Assembly: GCA_028284605.1 (NCBI GenBank)
Contig: JANQRL010000042.1
Coordinates: 38,567 to 102,566, forward strand
DNA from: Paracoccaceae bacterium
Lineage (GTDB): Bacteria; Pseudomonadota; Alphaproteobacteria; Rhodobacterales; Rhodobacteraceae
Length of the DNA stretch: 64,000 nt
Direction of reading: 5' to 3'
In this document: one piece after another, positions 54,201 through 63,346 of the stretch
How the letters are laid out: each line of letters starts with the position of its first letter
Numbering within the stretch: the first letter of the stretch is position 1
Position numbers and translations under genes: made by a program
Notes under the pieces: model-generated
What the model was told of the DNA's origin: nothing
The model's database searches: none
The model's input: the letters and a program-made list of their open reading frames with translations, nothing else

Positions 54201-54424
54201 GCTGGGTCTGGATCGTCACCGGGATCGTGGTGCTCTCCGCCGCTCTGGCGGTCTCGGGGCTCTTGCGCCGGCTGGTCTGGGCCTTTGCGCTGGCCGTGGC
54301 GGTGCTCCTTGTCCTGCACATGCAGACCAACCCGGGCGAGGGGGCCGCGGGCCTTGCCGCCTTGGGCGGAGGGCTGGCGCTCGCGCGCACCGCGCGGCGC
54401 TTCGTCACCGGGGGGCTGCTATGA
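54197..54424 (+). CDS. Small membrane protein (75 aa) in the dcw cluster
   Basis: A 75-residue protein with two hydrophobic segments (about residues 3-20 and 27-43) and an Ala/Gly-rich third ([21 protein letters not shown]). It overlaps murC by 4 nt and the next gene by 4 nt, so it is translationally chained into the cluster. No family recognised. Confidence 0.75.
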   Translation: MSWVWIVTGIVVLSAALAVSGLLRRLVWAFALAVAVLLVLHMQTNPGEGAAGLAALGGGLALARTARRFVTGGLL

Positions 54425-54669
54425 GCCTGCCGCTCGCGCTCGGCATCGGCTGGGTGCTGGCCGCGACGCTCACCGCGCTTCTACCGATGCGGCTGCAATA
54501 CCCGCCGGGCATTCTGCTCCTGATCGCCGCGCCGGGGCTGATCCTCTGGATCGGGGCGGTCCATGGCTGGGTCTGGGCGGTGCTGGGCCTCGCCGCCTTC
54601 GTCTCGATGTTCCGCAACCCGCTGCGCTATTTCTATGCGAAGGTCAGCGGCCGAGCGGGGGCGCAATGA
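54421..54669 (+). CDS. DUF2484-family small membrane protein, copy 1
   Basis: An 82-residue protein with three hydrophobic segments: IGWVLAATLTALLPMRLQYP, then LLLIAAPGLILWIGAVHGW and VLGLAAFVSMFRNPLRYFY. The LPMR and FRNPLRY signatures fit DUF2484, which is found between murC and murB in Rhodobacteraceae. Function unknown. 4-nt overlaps on both sides. Confidence 0.85.
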   Translation: MSLPLALGIGWVLAATLTALLPMRLQYPPGILLLIAAPGLILWIGAVHGWVWAVLGLAAFVSMFRNPLRYFYAKVSGRAGAQ

Positions 54670-54920
54670 CACTCTCCATGGTGCTTGCCTTCCTGTGGTT
54701 CATCCTCGCCAACGTCCTGGCGCTGCTGCCGAGCCGCGACAACCACTGGACCCGCGCCTATATCCTGATCGCCCTCGGCGTCCCGCTGCTGGGTTACCTG
54801 ACCTACCAGAACGGCGCCTTGATCGGGCTGATCGCGCTGGCGGCAGGCGCAAGCATCCTGCGCTGGCCGGTGGTCTATCTCGGCCGCTGGGTGAAGCGGG
54901 TGATGGGGCGCGAGAGCTAG
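54666..54920 (+). CDS. DUF2484-family small membrane protein, copy 2
   Basis: An 84-residue protein (MTLSMVLAFLWFILANVLALL) with the same three-helix outline as its neighbour: LPSRDNHWTRAYILIALG, and ILRWPVVYLGRWVKRVMG at the end in place of FRNPLRYFYAKV. It seems to be a tandem paralogue of copy 1, with low identity. Start is in an ATGA overlap; 39 bp before the next gene. Confidence 0.8.
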   Translation: MTLSMVLAFLWFILANVLALLPSRDNHWTRAYILIALGVPLLGYLTYQNGALIGLIALAAGASILRWPVVYLGRWVKRVMGRES

Positions 54921-54959
54921 GCGCTTTGCCATCCGGCGCGGAGTGGGCGAGGGTGGGTC

Positions 54960-55277
54960 ATGGCCATCGCCCTCCCTCTCATCGCCCTCTGCCTTGGGCT
55001 CATCTACGGGCTGCTGCTCATCCGGAACCGACTCGCGCTGGTGTTCTGGCTCTCGATGCTGGCCTATCTCGTGGCCTTTGGCTGGGCCATCCTCGAAGGG
55101 CGGCAGCAGAGCGGGTTCGACGGGATCGGCTACGGCATCTTCGCGGTGTTGATGGTGGCGCCCCTGGCGGCGGGGACCCTGATCGGGGCCGGCATCTCCC
55201 TTGTCCGGCGCGGCAATTCGGGCGAAGAGGCGGGCGATGACGGAGATGCCGCAGACCCGAGGGACCCTGACCCCTGA
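54960..55277 (+). CDS. Small membrane protein (105 aa) before murB
   Basis: A 105-residue protein with three hydrophobic segments (about residues 3-21, 27-45, 57-83) and an acidic tail ([17 protein letters not shown]). Its last 41 bp overlap the murB start, so it seems translationally linked. No known family recognised. Confidence 0.75.
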   Translation: MAIALPLIALCLGLIYGLLLIRNRLALVFWLSMLAYLVAFGWAILEGRQQSGFDGIGYGIFAVLMVAPLAAGTLIGAGISLVRRGNSGEEAGDDGDAADPRDPDP

Positions 55278-56163
55278 CCGGCCCCTGGCCGAGCTGACCT
55301 GGATGCGGGTCGGCGGGCCCGCCGAGTGGTTCTTTCAGCCCGCCGATACCGCCGATCTCGCCGCCTTCCTTGCTGCCCTCGACCCCGCCCTGCCGGTTTT
55401 TCCGATGGGTGTGGGCTCCAACCTGATCGTCCGGGATGGCGGGATCAGGGGCGTCGTGGTGCGGCTCGGGCGGGGCTTCAACGGCATTGCGATCGAGGGC
55501 GAGCGGGTCGTCGCGGGGGCCGCGGCGCTCGACGCCCATGTGGCGCGCAAGGCGGCAGAGGCCGGGCGCGACCTGACCTTCCTGCGCACCATTCCCGGCA
55601 CGCTCGGTGGGGCGGTGCGCATGAACGCCGGATGCTATGGGAGCTATATGGCGGATGTCTTCGAGAGCGCCCGGGCCGTGACCCGCGCCGGAGAGATCGT
55701 GACGCTCAGGCCCGAGGACCTGGCCTTCGCCTATCGCCACTCCGCCCTTGCTCCGGACACCGTAATCACCGAAATCACCCTGCGCGCCCCCGGCGGAGAC
55801 CCCTGGGCGCTCGGCGCGAAGATGACGGATCAGCTCGCCAAGCGCGACGAGAGCCAGCCCACCAAGGACCGCACCGCCGGCTCCACCTTCCGCAACCCGG
55901 CCGGGTTCTCCAGCACCGGGCGGGCCGACGACACCCATGAGCTGAAAGCCTGGAGCCTGATCGACGCCGCCGGGATGCGCGGCGCGCGGCGCGGTGGGGC
56001 GATGATGAACCCCAAACACCCCAACTTCCTGACCAATGCCGGGGGCGCGACGGCGGCAGAGCTTGAGGGATTGGGCGAAGAGGTGCGGAAAAAGGTTTAC
56101 GATTCAAGCGGTCTCACGCTAGAATGGGAGATCATGAGGGTCGGCGAACCGGCCCCGGATTAG
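55237..56163 (+). CDS. murB: UDP-N-acetylenolpyruvoylglucosamine reductase
   Basis: About 308 residues from the ATG at 55237, preceded by AGAGG; a longer frame from 55201 is possible but inside the upstream gene. [20 protein letters not shown] and [21 protein letters not shown] are the FAD-binding blocks, AGSTFRNP and [19 protein letters not shown] follow, with the catalytic serine in GSTF and the general-acid glutamate near the C-terminus. It makes UDP-MurNAc using NADPH. Confidence 0.95.
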   Translation: MTEMPQTRGTLTPDRPLAELTWMRVGGPAEWFFQPADTADLAAFLAALDPALPVFPMGVGSNLIVRDGGIRGVVVRLGRGFNGIAIEGERVVAGAAALDAHVARKAAEAGRDLTFLRTIPGTLGGAVRMNAGCYGSYMADVFESARAVTRAGEIVTLRPEDLAFAYRHSALAPDTVITEITLRAPGGDPWALGAKMTDQLAKRDESQPTKDRTAGSTFRNPAGFSSTGRADDTHELKAWSLIDAAGMRGARRGGAMMNPKHPNFLTNAGGATAAELEGLGEEVRKKVYDSSGLTLEWEIMRVGEPAPD

Positions 56164-56280
56164 GCAGACCGACCCGGCATCGAGCAGGCGCCGGACATCA
56201 AGAGCCAGGGCGCCGCGCGGCGCACCGGGCAAGGTACGAGACGGGCCGCAAAGGTCCGCGGGCACGAGGCGGGTGACCGG

Positions 56281-57201
56281 GTGAGAACGGCGAGCGGGGC
56301 AGGCCCCAAGGTGATGGTCGCGATGGGCGGCCCGTCGGCGGAGCGCGAGGTCTCGCTCAGCTCCGGGCGGGAATGCGCCAACGCGTTGCGCGAGGCCGGC
56401 TACGCCGTGATCGAGACCGATGCCGGCCCCGATTTCGCGCACCGGATCGTTGCCGAGAAGCCGGACGTGATCTTCAACGCGCTGCACGGCCGCTGGGGCG
56501 AGGATGGCTGCGTCCAGGGCCTCTTCGAATGGCTCCGCGTGCCCTACACCCATTCCGGCGTGCTCGCCTCGGCGCTCACCATGGACAAGGAGCGGACCAA
56601 GGCGGCCTACCGCGCCCATGGCCTGCCGGTGGTCGAGAGCCTTCTGGTTCCGAAGGACGCGGCGGAGGCCGCCCATTCCCTGACCCCGCCCTATGTCATC
56701 AAACCCAACAACGAAGGCTCCTCCGTCGGCGTCTATTTGGTGGAGGAGGGGGCGAACCGGCCGCCGGAACTGGGCCCCGAGATGCCCGAGACGGTGATGG
56801 TCGAGGCTTATGTGCCGGGCCGGGAACTGACCACGACCGTGATGGGCGACCGGCCCCTGACCGTGACCGACATCCTCACTGACACCTGGTACGACTACGC
56901 GGCGAAATATGAGGAGGGCGGTTCGCACCACGTCCTGCCGGCGGAGATCCCGGGCGAGGTCTTCGATGCCTGCCTCACCTATGCTCTGACCGCCCATGAC
57001 GCGCTCGGCTGCCGCGGTCTGACCCGGACCGATTTCCGCTGGGACGAGGCCCAGGGCCTTGACGGCCTAATCTTGCTCGAAACCAACACCCAGCCCGGCA
57101 TGACCCCGACCTCGCTGGCGCCCGAGCAGGCGGCGCATCTCGGCATCTCGTTCCCGGAGCTCTGCGCCTGGATGGTGGAGGATGCGTCATGCGACCGCTG
57201 A
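56281..57201 (+). CDS. ddlB: D-alanine--D-alanine ligase
   Basis: A 306-residue ATP-grasp enzyme from a GTG start at 56281. VMVAMGGPSAEREVSLSSG is the N-terminal signature, NALHGRWGEDGCVQGLFEW follows, then YVIKPNNEGSSVGVYLVEE, RTDFRWDEAQGLDGLILLE and NTQPGMTPTSLAPEQAA (metal/ATP region). It joins two D-Ala. It overlaps ftsQ by 13 bp. The 117-bp gap before it holds no gene I can identify. Confidence 0.96.
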   Translation: MRTASGAGPKVMVAMGGPSAEREVSLSSGRECANALREAGYAVIETDAGPDFAHRIVAEKPDVIFNALHGRWGEDGCVQGLFEWLRVPYTHSGVLASALTMDKERTKAAYRAHGLPVVESLLVPKDAAEAAHSLTPPYVIKPNNEGSSVGVYLVEEGANRPPELGPEMPETVMVEAYVPGRELTTTVMGDRPLTVTDILTDTWYDYAAKYEEGGSHHVLPAEIPGEVFDACLTYALTAHDALGCRGLTRTDFRWDEAQGLDGLILLETNTQPGMTPTSLAPEQAAHLGISFPELCAWMVEDASCDR

Positions 57202-58061
57202 TCCGCCGCGCCCCGATCCTCGACCCGGCGCCGTCGCGCTGGCGCTACCGGGTCCACCGGCTGATGCTCACCCCGCTCTTCCGGGCCTTCCTGAAAGTGG
57301 GTGTGCCGGCCTTCCTGATCGTCTTCATCGCGGGCGCCTGGCTGTCGAGCGCCGAGAACCGGGGCCGACTGACGGACGGATTGGCCGATCTGCGCGCGCA
57401 GATCGAGCAGCGGCCGGAGTTCACTGTGCGGCTGATGGCCATCGACGGCGCAGAGGACGCCCTCCGCGAGGAAATCCGCGCGGTGCTGCCCTACGACTTT
57501 CCGCTTTCCTCCTTCGATATCGACCTTGAAGAGGCCCGCGCCACCGTCGCCGCGCTCAATGCCGTGGAAAGCGCCACGATCCGCATCCGGCCCGGCGGCA
57601 TCCTTCAGGTCGACGTGACGCCCCGGGTGCCGGTCGCGGTGTGGCGCGGCCATGACGGGCTGAAGCTGATCGATCTCGACGGCCGCTTCGTCGCCCCGCT
57701 CCCCGCCCGCGCCGAGCGCGCCGACCTGCCGCTGGTGGCCGGGGACGGCGCCCGCGATGTCGTCGGCGAGGCGCTCGACCTGATCGCCGCCGCCGGCCCG
57801 CTGCAAGGAGACATCCGCGGCCTCGTCCGGATGGGTGAGCGGCGCTGGGACATCGTCCTGGCCAGCGGCCAGCGGCTGCTCCTGCCCGAGGATCGCCCGC
57901 GCCAGGCGCTCGAACGGATCATCGCCCTCGACCAGGCCCGCGACATGCTCTCCCGCGACGTGACCGTGGTCGACATGCGCAATGCCGCCCGCCCGGTGCT
58001 GCGGCTCACCGACAGCGCCGCCGACGGGCTGCGCCAGGTGCGGGGGCTCGAAACCCAATGA
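57189..58061 (+). CDS. ftsQ: Cell division protein FtsQ
   Basis: A 290-residue bitopic protein with one membrane helix at about residues 38-58, then a POTRA domain (FTVRLMAIDGAEDALREEIR, ATVAALNAVESATIRIRPGG) and the beta domain (VPVAVWRGHDGLKLIDLDGR). It links FtsB/FtsL to the septal machinery in the periplasm. N-terminus is basic. It overlaps ddlB and is 28 bp before ftsA. Confidence 0.93.
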   Translation: MRPLIRRAPILDPAPSRWRYRVHRLMLTPLFRAFLKVGVPAFLIVFIAGAWLSSAENRGRLTDGLADLRAQIEQRPEFTVRLMAIDGAEDALREEIRAVLPYDFPLSSFDIDLEEARATVAALNAVESATIRIRPGGILQVDVTPRVPVAVWRGHDGLKLIDLDGRFVAPLPARAERADLPLVAGDGARDVVGEALDLIAAAGPLQGDIRGLVRMGERRWDIVLASGQRLLLPEDRPRQALERIIALDQARDMLSRDVTVVDMRNAARPVLRLTDSAADGLRQVRGLETQ

Positions 58062-58089
58062 CAGGAATTCTGACCCGGAGGCCAGGGAC

Positions 58090-59424
58090 ATGAAGGAGCT
58101 CTACGAAAGCCAGCGCGCCATGCGGCATATGCGCAAGGCGGCGATGCAGCGCGGGGTGATCGCGATCCTCGATGTGGGCACCTCGAAAATCGCCTGCCTG
58201 ATCCTGCGCTTCGATGGCGCCGAGCGATTCCGTGACAGTGAGGGCGTGGGCTCCATGGCCGGGCAAAGCTCGTTCCGGGTGATCGGCGCGGCGACGACGC
58301 GGTCGCGCGGGGTGGCCTTCGGCGAGGTCAGCGCCATGCCCGAGACCGAACGCGCGATCCGCACCGCGGTGCAGGCGGCGCAGAAGATGGCCAATGTCCG
58401 GGTCGACCACGTCATCGCCTGCCTTTCCGGCGCGCGGCCCCGCAGCTACGGGCTCGACGGCGCGGTGGACCTGACCGAGACCATGGTGAGCGACGCCGAT
58501 ATCGGGCGGGTGCTCGCGGCCTGCGACGTGCCGGAGTATGGCGCCGAGCGCGAAGTGCTCCACGCCCAGCCGATCAATTTCGCCCTCGATCACCGCTCCG
58601 GCCTTGCCGATCCGCGGGGGCAGAGCGGCAACCGGCTCACCACGGATATGCATCTCCTGACGGTGGAGGCCGCGGCGGTCCGCAACCTGATCCACTGCAT
58701 CAAACGCTGCGATCTGGATGTCGCGGGCCTCGCTTCCGGGGCTTATGTCTCCGGCGTCTCCAGCCTCGTCGAGGACGAGCAGGAGCTGGGCGCGGCCTGT
58801 ATCGACATGGGCGGCGGCACCACCAGCCTCTCGATCTTCCTCAAGAAACACATGATCCATGCCGAGACCGTGCGGATGGGCGGCGATCACGTGACCGGCG
58901 ACATTTCCATGGGGCTGCAGATCCCCATGGCGACGGCCGAGCGGATCAAGACCTTCTATGGCGGCGTCATCGCCACCGGCATGGACGACCGCGAGCAGAT
59001 CGAGATCGGTGGCGATACCGGCGATTGGGAGCACGACCGCCGCACGGTGAGCCGGGCGGAACTGATCGGGATCATGCGGCCCCGGGTCGAGGAGACCCTC
59101 GAAGAGGTCCGGCTGAGGCTCGACGCGGCGGGGTTCGAATACCTGCCGTCGCAGCAGATCGTGCTGACTGGCGGCGCCAGCCAGATCCCCGGCCTTGACG
59201 GGCTCGCCAGCCGCATCCTCGGCCAGCAGGTGCGTTTGGGCCGGCCCCTGCGCGTGCAGGGCCTGCCGCAAGCCGCGACCGGCCCCGCCTTTTCGGCCTC
59301 CGTCGGCCTCGCGCTCTTCGCCGCCCATCCCCAGGACGAATGGTGGGATTTCGAGGTCCCGGCGGACACCTATCCGGCGCGGAGCTTGCGGCGGGCGATG
59401 AAATGGTTCAAGGATAACTGGTGA
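58090..59424 (+). CDS. ftsA: Cell division protein FtsA
   Basis: A 444-residue actin-like protein. IAILDVGTSKIACLILRFDG is the ATP phosphate-1 motif, AACIDMGGGTTSLSIFLKK the phosphate-2 motif, IVLTGGASQIPGLDGLAS the adenosine motif. The C-terminal end SLRRAMKWFKDNW is an amphipathic membrane-binding helix. The ATG at 58090 has AGGG nearby; the open frame upstream overlaps ftsQ in another frame. It anchors FtsZ filaments to the membrane. Confidence 0.97.
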   Translation: MKELYESQRAMRHMRKAAMQRGVIAILDVGTSKIACLILRFDGAERFRDSEGVGSMAGQSSFRVIGAATTRSRGVAFGEVSAMPETERAIRTAVQAAQKMANVRVDHVIACLSGARPRSYGLDGAVDLTETMVSDADIGRVLAACDVPEYGAEREVLHAQPINFALDHRSGLADPRGQSGNRLTTDMHLLTVEAAAVRNLIHCIKRCDLDVAGLASGAYVSGVSSLVEDEQELGAACIDMGGGTTSLSIFLKKHMIHAETVRMGGDHVTGDISMGLQIPMATAERIKTFYGGVIATGMDDREQIEIGGDTGDWEHDRRTVSRAELIGIMRPRVEETLEEVRLRLDAAGFEYLPSQQIVLTGGASQIPGLDGLASRILGQQVRLGRPLRVQGLPQAATGPAFSASVGLALFAAHPQDEWWDFEVPADTYPARSLRRAMKWFKDNW

Positions 59425-59668
59425 TACGCAAGATCTTGCCGATTGACCGAAATAGGGCGGGATGCCGGGGCAGATTTAGCAGATTTTGTGGCGTTTCCAG
59501 TGTTTTTACGTGACGCGCCGGCTACGCAGCGTTAGGATCGCGGCCAGATGAGTCACGCGCCCCGGGGCAGGGCAAAAGACGATAACACACCGTCCGGGAT
59601 CAACCGACGACGGAGCGGAACGAAAACGGGCACGCAGACAGGCACAAAGAAACAGGCGGACAGTAAAG
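59425..59668. promoter_or_regulatory. ftsA-ftsZ spacer, likely ftsZ promoter region
   Basis: A 244-bp gap with no gene. It has an AT-rich run (about 59470-59515) that could hold a promoter for ftsZ, an abundant protein. No TTAA-N7-TTAA CtrA site was found, so a cell-cycle control site is not claimed. Confidence 0.4.
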
Positions 59669-61285
59669 ATGACATTGCACCTCTCCATGCCGGGTAACGA
59701 GGACCTCCGGCCGCGCATCACCGTCTTCGGCGTCGGCGGCGCCGGGGGCAACGCGGTCAACAACATGATCGAGCAGGAGCTCGACGGCGTGGAATTCGTC
59801 GTCGCCAATACCGACGCCCAGGCGCTGCAACAGTCCCGCGCCGGAAACAAGGTGCAGATGGGCGTGAAGGTGACCGAGGGGCTCGGCGCCGGGGCGCGCG
59901 CCACGGTGGGTGCGGCTGCGGCCGAGGAATCCATCGAGGCCATCGTCGATCACCTCGCCGGGGCGCATATGTGCTTCATCACTGCCGGGATGGGCGGCGG
60001 CACCGGCACCGGGGCGGCGCCGATCATCGCCCAGGCCGCGCGGGAGCTGGGCGTGCTGACCGTCGGTGTCGTGACGAAGCCGTTCCAGTTCGAGGGCGGT
60101 AAGCGGATGAAGCAGGCCGAGGATGGCGTCGAGGCGCTGCAAAAGGTCGTCGACACGCTGATCATCATCCCGAACCAGAACCTGTTCCGCCTCGCCAACG
60201 AGAACACGACCTTCACCGAGGCCTTCGCGCTCGCCGACGACGTACTCTATCAGGGCGTGAAGGGCGTGACCGACCTGATGGTGCGCCCCGGGCTGATCAA
60301 TCTCGACTTCGCGGACGTCCGCGCGGTGATGGATGAGATGGGCAAGGCGATGATGGGCACCGGCGAAGCCGAGGGCCAGGAACGCGCGGTGCAGGCCGCC
60401 GAGAAGGCGATTGCCAATCCGCTGCTGGACGAGATCAGCCTCGAAGGCGCCAAGGGCGTGCTGATCAACATCACCGGCAGCCATGACCTGACCCTCTTCG
60501 AGGTCGACGAGGCCGCCAACAAGATCCGCGAGAAGGTGGACCCGGACGCTAACATCATCGTGGGCTCCACCCTCGATACCGGCATGGACGGGCGGATGCG
60601 GGTTTCGGTCGTGGCCACCGGGATCGATGCCAGCGCCGACCTGAAGGAGGTGCCGGTGCCGCGCCGGTCGATGGCCGCGCCGCTGACCCAGCATGTCAGC
60701 GCCGAACACTACGAGGAGGGCGCCGAACCCGCTGCCGCGGAACCGGCGCCGGCGGCGACCGAGGCCCCGGCGCAAGACCCGCAGCCCGTCGCGGCGCGGA
60801 TCGAAGAGCCCGAGGCGGCGCCGGAACTGCCGATCTTCGGCTCCGAGCGGGCCGCGATCGCACCCCCGGTGGCCCCGGCCGCGACGGTGGAGGACGATCT
60901 GCCGCCTCCCGCCTATCAGCCGCGCCCCGAGCCTCAAGTCGAGGCGCCGGCGGAGAGTTTCGTCGCCCCGCGCGCCCCGGCGCCGGGCACGCCCTCGCCC
61001 GAAGCGCTTGCGCGACTGCGCGCCGCTGTGGAGGCGCGGCCCGAGGCCCGGACGGCGGACCCCCGGCCCGCCGAAGAGGAGGCGCCAAGAGCGGACCGGC
61101 CCCGGTTCGGGATCAACACGCTGATCAACCGCATGGCCGGTCATGGCCAGGAACCGGCCGAGACACCGGCGCCGCGCCCGGAGCCGCAGGTGCGCCAGCT
61201 CCACGAGACCCCGGCCGAGCCGGAGGCCGATCCCGATCAGGAAAAGATCGAAATCCCGGCCTTCCTGCGCCGTCAGGCCAACTGA
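59669..61285 (+). CDS. ftsZ: Cell division protein FtsZ
   Basis: A 538-residue tubulin homologue. The GTP signature is GGGTGTG at residues 109-115; N-terminal [14 protein letters not shown] and the T7 loop [11 protein letters not shown] are present. A long Pro/Ala/Glu-rich linker (about residues 335-500) precedes the conserved C-terminal peptide [12 protein letters not shown] that binds FtsA and other partners. The total is longer than E. coli FtsZ mainly because of the linker. A clear terminator follows. Confidence 0.97.
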   Translation: MTLHLSMPGNEDLRPRITVFGVGGAGGNAVNNMIEQELDGVEFVVANTDAQALQQSRAGNKVQMGVKVTEGLGAGARATVGAAAAEESIEAIVDHLAGAHMCFITAGMGGGTGTGAAPIIAQAARELGVLTVGVVTKPFQFEGGKRMKQAEDGVEALQKVVDTLIIIPNQNLFRLANENTTFTEAFALADDVLYQGVKGVTDLMVRPGLINLDFADVRAVMDEMGKAMMGTGEAEGQERAVQAAEKAIANPLLDEISLEGAKGVLINITGSHDLTLFEVDEAANKIREKVDPDANIIVGSTLDTGMDGRMRVSVVATGIDASADLKEVPVPRRSMAAPLTQHVSAEHYEEGAEPAAAEPAPAATEAPAQDPQPVAARIEEPEAAPELPIFGSERAAIAPPVAPAATVEDDLPPPAYQPRPEPQVEAPAESFVAPRAPAPGTPSPEALARLRAAVEARPEARTADPRPAEEEAPRADRPRFGINTLINRMAGHGQEPAETPAPRPEPQVRQLHETPAEPEADPDQEKIEIPAFLRRQAN

Positions 61286-61311
61286 CGCGACCCTGCGTCA
61301 GATCCGGGAAG

Positions 61312-61340
61312 AGGCCGCCAATGGCGGCCTTTTTCTTTTC
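61312..61340 (+). terminator. Rho-independent terminator after ftsZ
   Basis: AGGCCGCC (61312-61319), loop AAT, GGCGGCCT (61323-61330), then TTTTCTTTT. A textbook stem and T run, 27 bp after the ftsZ stop; the best terminator in the window. Confidence 0.9.
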
Positions 61341-61465
61341 ACATCAGAGTTTTACGGGCGCGTCCTGGATGTTTCAGATGGTTGCAAAGAGTGAATTGTG
61401 GCCTCCAAGACCAGTCCCTAGTTTCGCCTCAACGAAACGGTAACGATTTGGCATCGAGCAGACGC

Positions 61466-62377
61466 TTGCAAACGACGCTGCAAAAACCGGTCAGATTTGA
61501 TGGCGCCGGGCTGCATACCGGGCGCCCGGCGACGCTCGTCCTGCGCCCGGCTGCGGCGGGCCATGGCATCGTGTTTCATCGCATCGATACCGGCACCCGC
61601 ATCCCCGCGCTCTGGAACCGGGTCGTCCAGGGGCCTCTGGCCACCCGGATCGAGGCGGCGGACGGCACCGCGATCTCCACCGTCGAGCATATCATGGCGG
61701 CCTTGGCCGGCTGTGGCATCCACAACGCGCTGATCGAGATCGACGGGCCGGAAGTCCCGATCCTCGATGGCAGCGCCGCGGGTTTCGTGCGGGGCATCCT
61801 CGAAGCGGGCCTGGCCCGGCTCTCGGTGCCGCTGTTCGCCATCGAAGTGCTGCGCGAGGTCTCCGTCGATGACGGCTTTGGCCGCGCCACGCTCTCGCCC
61901 GCCGCCGGCCTCGCCATCGATTTCCGCATCGACTTCCCTGACCCCGCGATCGGCGAGCAGCGCCGCCGCCTCGACATGGCCAACGGTGCCTTCGTGCGCG
62001 AGCTTTGCGACAGCCGTACCTTCTGCCGCCGCGCCGATATCGACCGGATGCGCGCCGAGGGACTGGCGCTCGGCGGAACCTACCGCAATGCCGTGGTGGT
62101 CGAGGGCGAGAGGGTGCTGAGCCCCGGCGGTCTGCGCTATCCGGACGAGGCGGTGCGCCACAAGATGCTCGATGCGCTCGGCGATCTGGCCATGGCCGGG
62201 GCGCCGATCCTCGGGCTCTATACCGGCGACCGGGCCGGCCACGCGCTCACCAACGCATTGCTGCGCAAGCTCTTTTCCACGCCGGGAAGCTGGCGCCGGA
62301 CCCGGTGCGGCGCGGCCGCCGCCGCGCGTCTGCCGGGGGTCGGTCTGCGTCTCGATGACCTCGCCGCGGTGGCCTGA
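61466..62377 (+). CDS. lpxC: UDP-3-O-acyl-N-acetylglucosamine deacetylase
   Basis: About 303 residues. The zinc ligands are in STVEHIMAALAG (His) and DEAVRHKMLDALGD (His and Asp); the GHALTNALLRKLF histidine is present. No ATG precedes the domain in frame. A TTG at 61466 gives LQTTLQKPVRFDGAGLHTG, matching the usual MQTTLK start; TTG at 61448, GTG at 61391 and TTG at 61382 are alternatives. It commits UDP-sugar to lipid A. Sits behind the ftsZ terminator, so it must have its own promoter. Confidence 0.93.
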   Translation: MQTTLQKPVRFDGAGLHTGRPATLVLRPAAAGHGIVFHRIDTGTRIPALWNRVVQGPLATRIEAADGTAISTVEHIMAALAGCGIHNALIEIDGPEVPILDGSAAGFVRGILEAGLARLSVPLFAIEVLREVSVDDGFGRATLSPAAGLAIDFRIDFPDPAIGEQRRRLDMANGAFVRELCDSRTFCRRADIDRMRAEGLALGGTYRNAVVVEGERVLSPGGLRYPDEAVRHKMLDALGDLAMAGAPILGLYTGDRAGHALTNALLRKLFSTPGSWRRTRCGAAAAARLPGVGLRLDDLAAVA

Positions 62378-62466
62378 GCTGCGGGCAAAAGGCGTTTTTC
62401 CCCTCTGTCATCTATGCTAGACCGAGCGTCGAGGTGTGCAAACGAGATCGGACCGGGGGCACGGGC

Positions 62467-63318
62467 ATGAGCAGATCGGAACGGAGCGCCCGGCGCGGAC
62501 GGCTTCTCACGGCCGCCCTGGCGGTCGCCGCGCTCTCGGCCTGCGGCGTCTTGGAGAGCACAAATACCCCGCCATTGGAGCAATACACCGCCTCGGAGAT
62601 TTTCGAGCGCGGCGAGTTCGAGCTGGAGCGCGACCGGCCCGACGACGCTGCGTTCTTCTTCGGTGAGATCGAGCGGCTCTACCCCTATTCGGGCCTCGCC
62701 AAACGCGCGCTGATCATGCAGGCTTTCGCCTATCACCGGGACCGCGACTACGCCAATTCCCGGGCCTCGGCGCAGCGCTATATCGACTTCTACCCGACGG
62801 ATGAGGACGCCGCTTACGCCCAGTACCTTCTGGCGCTGAGCTATTACGATCAGATCGACGAGGTCGGCCGCGATCAGGGCCTGACCTTCCAGGCGCTTCA
62901 GGCGCTCCGCACGGTGATCGAGCGCTATCCCGAGAGCGAATATGCCCGCTCCTCGATCCTGAAATTCGACCTCGCCTTCGACCATCTGGCGGGCAAGGAG
63001 ATGGAGATCGGGCGCTACTACCTCAAGCGCGATCACTTCGCGGCGGCAGTGAACCGGTTCCGCGTCGTGGTGGAGGATTTCCAGACGACGACCCACACGC
63101 CCGAGGCGCTGCACCGGCTGGTCGAGGCCTATCTCTCGCTTGGTCTGACCGACGAGGCGCAGACCGCTGGCGCGATCCTGGGTCACAATTACCAGGGCAC
63201 CGAGTGGTATCAGGACAGCTTCGCGCTCCTGACCGGGCAGGGGCTGGAGCCGCGCGCGATCGGCAATAACTGGCTCGCGGCGATCTACCGGCAGGTGGTG
63301 CGCGGCGAATGGCTGTGA
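62467..63318 (+). CDS. bamD: Outer membrane protein assembly factor BamD (lipoprotein)
   Basis: A 283-residue lipoprotein. The lipobox is LSAC with the acylated Cys26. Then come tetratricopeptide repeats: FERGEFELERDRPDDAAFFF, QAFAYHRDRDYANSRASAQR and RDHFAAAVNRFRVVVEDFQ. It anchors to the periplasmic face of the outer membrane and helps BamA insert beta-barrels. A GTG at 62434 could be an earlier start but would spoil the signal peptide. 28 bp before recN. Confidence 0.95.
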   Translation: MSRSERSARRGRLLTAALAVAALSACGVLESTNTPPLEQYTASEIFERGEFELERDRPDDAAFFFGEIERLYPYSGLAKRALIMQAFAYHRDRDYANSRASAQRYIDFYPTDEDAAYAQYLLALSYYDQIDEVGRDQGLTFQALQALRTVIERYPESEYARSSILKFDLAFDHLAGKEMEIGRYYLKRDHFAAAVNRFRVVVEDFQTTTHTPEALHRLVEAYLSLGLTDEAQTAGAILGHNYQGTEWYQDSFALLTGQGLEPRAIGNNWLAAIYRQVVRGEWL

Positions 63319-63346
63319 CCGCTGCGCGCGGCTGACCGGCCGGCCG

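Noticed and set aside
59425..59668. CtrA binding site before ftsZ
   Set aside because: No TTAA-N7-TTAA was seen in the gap.
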